From Chrysomallon squamiferum (Eukaryota > Mollusca > Gastropoda > Neomphalida > Peltospiridae), in the NCBI GenBank assembly GCA_012295275.1, contig CM022670.1:31685438-31700937 (forward strand): a stretch of DNA of 15,500 nt, given 5' to 3'. Each line of letters begins with the position of its first letter. The stretch's first letter is position 1. Made by a program: the position numbers and the translations under genes. This document shows positions 11,296 to 15,500 of this stretch, one piece after another. The notes beneath the pieces are model-generated. The model was not told where the DNA came from and did not search any database. It worked only from the letters and a program-made list of their open reading frames with translations.

Positions 11296-12489
11296 ATTTT
11301 TCAACTCCATGGCGGTGTTTAAGAAGGGCTCTCACTTGGTAATTAAGCAGAGAAAGGGCCAACACGAGAGCTCAGTCAGGCGGGGAAAGCAATGTTTCTG
11401 AATGACATTGTCTTTAAGGATGAGTATGATAAGCAGTTGTCCATTCTTATTTTGATAGGGTATAATGAGCAATTAACCTGTGTCAGTAACATTTATTATA
11501 CCTAAAATTTTAATTGTTTCATCTGTCCTCCGTGCAGATTCTTATTACGTCTTGGTTCCCCGCATGATCTTAGTCGTATCATTACTCAAAATTACTTAAA
11601 TATATCTTTTATCGATTGTGTAGTGTATTATTATCAATTCATCTGTATTCTGTAATTAAATAATTAACTTGTACCTTAACTGGTGTTGTGTATATTTCTC
11701 TAGTGGATAGATAGACTTATTGATTAATGTAGATTGCTGTCAATTTAGTGTTTATATTGCTTATTAGGTGGTCAATAAAATCCTTGTTACCCTAGGCTGA
11801 GCCTTAATGTAACATCCAAGATGTTTATATATATATATATGACTATTTGCCTATATGTATCTCTCTCCCTCCCTCAAAACGACTGTATTAAAAAAGGTGT
11901 AATTCGCAGATTACGACACTGAGTTGATGACGTCATATCATGTTCATCAAAATGGCACGCTAACCTCGTATCAAAGTTTTCTACTTTACTCTAGTCGCCA
12001 AATATCAGCTTACAAAACAGTTCTTGTTGTGCTTTACTGCAAATCAGATACATTTCTGCTTGTCATATTCTTGGAAACGGTCTTCAAAAAGTTCACAAGT
12101 AATAATAATACCGACTACAAAATAGCGAAACCACAGTAGTAGTACTTTCAGCTTCAAAGGAACTGAAATTAGATTATCTGAAGTGTATTTGCATTTACAT
12201 TTCTTCTATTCCGCTGTCATTCAAAATCACCCTTTCATGTTATGTAAAAAAATAAGCAACTGCAGTTTAGGCCAATTATAATTTATGATTTATTATTCTT
12301 TTCAGACAGTGTTTTTTCTTCTTCTTCTAATTATGATTATTATTATTATCATCATCATTATCATTATTAGTTCAAGTGATACTATATTGCAATGAATCTT
12401 TTCACTTATCACTAATGAATTAATATTTAACATTTTAAAAATGTTTAGATCATCACAAAAACATTATTATTACGTTTTTAAAAATCACC

Positions 12490-12490
<1 letters not shown>
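11296..12490 (+). other. Intergenic, no gene recognised
   Basis: Moderate-GC block at 11290-11410, then AT-rich sequence with AATAAA (11775-11780) and a TC/CT patch (about 11862-11873). A mixed ATT/ATC tract lies at 12331-12369. A frame of about 70 codons at 11924 has no recognisable motif and low complexity nearby; it is not called. Confidence 0.5.

Positions 12491-12556
<66 letters not shown>
12491..12556 (+). repeat. (GA)n microsatellite
   Basis: About 33 uninterrupted GA units. Confidence 0.98.
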
Positions 12557-12557
<1 letters not shown>

Positions 12558-12656
12558 ACCATTAAATATATACAAAAATTAGAAATGTAAAGATAGATTT
12601 TTGAAATATTTAATTTCTCTACCTTTATTTCTAACAAATACGTCGCTAACAATTCT

Positions 12657-12675
12657 ATTTCATATAATTATCTCC

Positions 12676-12744
<69 letters not shown>

Positions 12745-12893
12745 TTTAAACTATATTAAGACTCGTTTGGTAAGTTATGAAAATTAACTGATTTTTTTCT
12801 TTCACTTTTTAAATGTTATTAGTGCATGTAAAGAACTGAACGTTCTACGTACAAGCAGTTACTGCGTACACGTCAAATAAACTCCGTGAGTTT
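12657..12893 (+). repeat. Duplicated non-coding segment, copy 2, with expanded CA tract
   Basis: Counterpart of 10630-10843. Where copy 1 has a short GCGCGCTCACTAACAC-like spacer, this copy carries a pure CA array (12678-12743), so the array appears to have grown inside the duplicate. The right-hand 51 bases are identical to copy 1. Confidence 0.85.
12678..12743 (+). repeat. (CA)n microsatellite
   Basis: About 33 uninterrupted CA units inside copy 2 of the duplicated segment. Confidence 0.98.
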
Positions 12894-13037
12894 CATTAGC
12901 TGTGATTTTGTTTGGGATCACTGTTATACTGTTAAAAGTGCTGCACGTGTTCATATTAATACGAAAATTAAGAAAAACAAAAAGAAAACAATAACCGTAC
13001 TGTGGTCTCCATTATTACAGTATTTATTGCTGAATAC

Positions 13038-13040
<3 letters not shown>

Positions 13041-13113
<73 letters not shown>

Positions 13114-13170
13114 AACACATACACATACACACATACACACACTCGCACGCACATACATACACATACAAAC
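13041..13170 (+). repeat. (CA)n microsatellite with degenerate CATACA tail
   Basis: About 33 pure CA units (13042-13107) followed by ACAAACAC, CATACACA and related units. Thr/His and Val/Cys homopolymer frames here are artefacts. It ends about 200 bp before the start codon of the next gene. Confidence 0.95.
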
Positions 13171-13373
13171 ATTTTTAAAAGAAAATTTTAAAAGATTCAT
13201 CGCAAAAATGGCACTGTAAGGCTCACCAATTACAAATTATATTTGCAGTTTTATTAGCATAGGATTAGGTTTATGCTTTGGATTGGGAAATAGAAAATGA
13301 ATTATTATTTTTATCAGTTGGCTGGGAAATAATTATTGTTTTTGTTTTTTTATCTTTTTTTTTTTCCGAGACG

Positions 13374-13507
13374 ATGGCGAGGTCTTGTGTGAGACTAAGA
13401 AAGTGTCCCAAAGTCTTTATGTTGTTGGTGTTGTTTGTCAGTGTGCTGTACATAGTTGGTGGACGTTTGTATGGTTACTCCAGGCTCAGTTTATCTAAAC
13501 CCGAGAA
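13374..13507 (+). CDS. Exon with start codon: cytoplasmic tail, TM anchor, stem
   Basis: Open from ATG to CCC-GAG-AA|GTAAGC. The positive charges before the hydrophobic segment (R3, R7, R9, K10, K13) predict an N-in type II anchor. Two cysteines (5 and 11) near the membrane could be palmitoylated (inference). Confidence 0.75.
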
Positions 13508-13871
13508 GTAAGCTTTAATTTTTCTGCACAAGAACTCTAACAGTCTGAATAAAAAAAAAAAAAAAAAAAAAAAAAATGACTTAAAGGTCAGATCAAGTCT
13601 TAACTGGCACATTCTTGAAAAAGTATAACGTTAATAATGAGTATACAAATTACATTGATTATGAATAAATATTTATAACTTGAGTAATAATATTGAAAGT
13701 CATTAAAAACATATTACATATAATAATAATAATAATTTAAATTATTAATTTATTTTCGTTATTAAGGGCAGGAAAGTGGATAATAATCGAAATGAGAAAT
13801 ATGTCAAGTGAATCAGCTATTCTCGAGGTTCCTGGTTGGAGATTGCTGATTCTTGGAAAATATAACATAAG
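13374..13871 (+). CDS. 5' part (two coding exons) of a type II membrane protein, DUF288/STELLO-like
   Basis: Exons 13374-13507 and 13767-13871 join in phase 2 to give 79 full codons plus two bases. Start: ATG in GAGACGATGG, a good Kozak context (purine at -3, G at +4); an in-frame ATG at 13278 is open but lies in low-complexity upstream sequence. The product has a basic tail MARSCVRLRKCPK, one hydrophobic anchor at about 14-30 (VFMLLVLFVSVLYIVGG) and a stem. It then has KWIIIEMRNMSSESAILEVP and GWRLLILGKYNI, which resembles the opening strand-helix-strand (KWI(V/I)(I/V)...GW-x-(V/L)-(V/L)-x-G) of the DUF288/STELLO family, putative Golgi glycosyltransferases. Later exons lie beyond the window. 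The membrane topology is fairly sure; the family is a tentative reading. Confidence 0.65.
13549..13576 (+). repeat. Poly(A) run in the intron after the first DUF288-like exon
   Basis: About 27 uninterrupted A with no obvious upstream retroposon body, so a microsatellite is likelier than a SINE tail. Confidence 0.85.
13767..13871 (+). CDS. Second coding exon: start of the putative DUF288/STELLO-like domain
   Basis: The acceptor GTTATTAAG is followed by G, completing Lys45, then 34 codons and AG|GTAAGA, phase 2 at both ends. The phase match with the preceding exon and a consensus donor support it; the acceptor pyrimidine tract is weak. No following exon was recognised in the 1.6 kb to the window end. 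Confidence 0.7.
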
Positions 13872-15500
13872 GTAAGACGTCTCAGAAATTGCCTTAATTA
13901 TATGTAACGGGGGGCGAGAATGAAGTGATCTTGTGAGACCGATATGCTGGTGTAATATAATTGATATAACCCACTAGTTACTCGCTACATAAAACCACTG
14001 TCTAAGTAATTAACATATAAGATGGGGTTTCAAATTAAAGGGCTTTATAAATAGGTAATCCCTGATACAGAAATTTTAACATATACAACACTGTAACTTT
14101 GACGTCTCCAAGGAGGAAAAACTGACCAGGTTCATAAACAAATCATATTATAACTTCTACAGCTGCAAAACTAAAAAATCAAACCAATACAAAAAAATAA
14201 AATAAAAAATAAATAAATAAATAAAAAATACAAAAAACATTAAGTTAAAAAGAAAAATAATTATAAACAAATATAATATTAATATAAAGTTTATTAGAAT
14301 CAAGCCTGGGAAGCTAATTACAACTATTAAAGTTCATTCACTCCCATACGTTAAAAGTAATTTTTAACAAAAGCAGTTAACTTCAGCAAGGGTCTATTGT
14401 CTTCTAGCTAACACCAGATTAATGAGTGTGATTTCTTGTTTCTGGCACTTGGACACCTGGCATACTATTACCAGTACATGTAAATTAACAATGCACATAT
14501 GCAATATTGTAAGTAGTAATGTCAGTAACACTTCACCCACACTATCATTGTCGCCTCATGAACAGAAAAAATATATATCAGCCACGTTTACTGAGAAAAT
14601 ATTCTGTGTATCATGTTTATTCTTAAATATATTTCCATGTTAAAACTAACACAAACTCCATTAGATTATTATAAATTGTAATCACTGTTTCTTAAAGTTA
14701 TGCCAAGTCATTTGATAAACTGCACTAGCATATTCAAAATAAATGAAAGTACACAAGTAAAATATAATTATTTTCTCATCTTTAATATATAATTTCTTAA
14801 TTATCCTTTTTTAATAGACATTAAAATGAAAGCAATAAACCAAAATTAATTACTGAGCTTAGCTGGTCTGTAGCACATATGTGAAACCACTTTTAATCAA
14901 ATATAAAAATTCCTATCTTCACTAACAATTGTTTAAGGTCCTGCAATCTCCAACGCCAGAGAAAGTCCCCCCTTAAATTCCAGGCAGCGGTTGCTATATA
15001 TCGTCACGTCACATGACCATACAGTACCCAGTGCTAACGAAAGCTCCCAACAGGAGGCAGTCATCTTAATCTATCTTGCTAGCACTTACTCCCCACTAAT
15101 TACTTTAAAACATTATGTAGTCAGACCTTTATAGAATAGGAAACAATGGCTATTATTTTTCTATTCTACACATATATACATACACAAACGCACGCACAGA
15201 TACGCAAATACACAGAAATAGAGATGTGTGTTTGTGTTTGTGTGTATGTACACACATGTATTCGAAATACATGGCAAAGGCTCTATTATTATAATAAAAA
15301 CAGAGATATAATAAGGTTTTTATTTCTTTAATTCACTGCTGTTCAGACATCTGCTGAAATGATCAATAACGGTTAAATAAATTTGTACTGCAAAATTCAA
15401 TTTTCTCATTTTATAACAACATGTCGTTTATAAGATCTGAAATAATTTTTTAAAACTAATTTAAGCTACAATTACCTTGAATGCTGTTATTATTTTCTAA
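13872..15500 (+). other. Intron (continuing past the window) of the DUF288-like gene
   Basis: Mostly AT-rich: an AAATAA array (about 14195-14225), a higher-GC block at 14936-15110 described in the findings, and CA/TG tracts at 15170-15260. No exon with a fitting phase was seen. Confidence 0.5.

Noticed and set aside
11924-12139. 71-codon frame in the intergenic region
   Set aside because: No recognisable motif, ordinary AT-rich composition and no splice partners; likely chance.
12886-13191. Frame ending in alternating Thr-His, and its antisense Val-Cys counterpart
   Set aside because: Simple (CA)n translation with no protein character outside the array.
13278-13373. Upstream in-frame ATG of the DUF288-like gene
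   Set aside because: The extra 32 residues come from T-rich low-complexity sequence and would add a second hydrophobic stretch. The ATG at 13374 has better context and a typical type II N-terminus.
13549-13576. Poly(A) run as the tail of a SINE or processed pseudogene
   Set aside because: No retroposon body, box A/B or target duplication was seen next to it.

Overview
The window looks like nuclear DNA from an animal with large, AT-rich, repeat-laden introns. Small GT-AG exons, dense microsatellites (ATT, AGT, CA, TC) and remnants of Tigger/pogo and MULE DNA transposons fit a lophotrochozoan, most likely a cephalopod mollusc. That placement is inference from gene and repeat character; no database was searched. 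Nothing bacterial or viral was seen: no operon structure, no CRISPR array, no rRNA or tRNA gene.

240-7761 (+): the 3' two thirds of a multi-exon gene for an MFSD2-type transporter (major facilitator superfamily, relative of the Na+-dependent lysophosphatidylcholine symporter MFSD2A and of MFSD2B). Twelve exons can be placed with matching phases. They join to 441 residues ending in a real stop, and upstream exons lie before the window. The first exon-intron junction is abnormal: the phase-correct donor reads GG instead of GT. Intron 11 (6594-7691) holds a decayed, internally deleted Tigger/pogo element (about 7000-7621). Intron 5 holds a cloverleaf-like cluster of perfect stems (2863-2948).

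7762-8877: AT-rich 3' flank or 3' UTR with AUUUA-like repeats and several AATAAA hexamers. 8878-10024: a roughly 1.15 kb MULE-type DNA transposon with recognisable terminal inverted repeats and a broken FLYWCH/MULE transposase on the minus strand. 10025-13240: no gene seen. This part holds a possible MITE, a duplicated non-coding segment (copies near 10630-10843 and 12657-12893, sharing a 51 bp identical block), and long TC, GA and CA tracts.

13374-13871 (+): the first two coding exons of a second gene, which encodes a short basic tail, one membrane anchor and the start of a domain resembling DUF288/STELLO-type putative glycosyltransferases. Later exons lie beyond the window. The two genes are co-oriented but show no functional link in the sequence; one would act in lipid transport at a membrane and the other probably in the Golgi.
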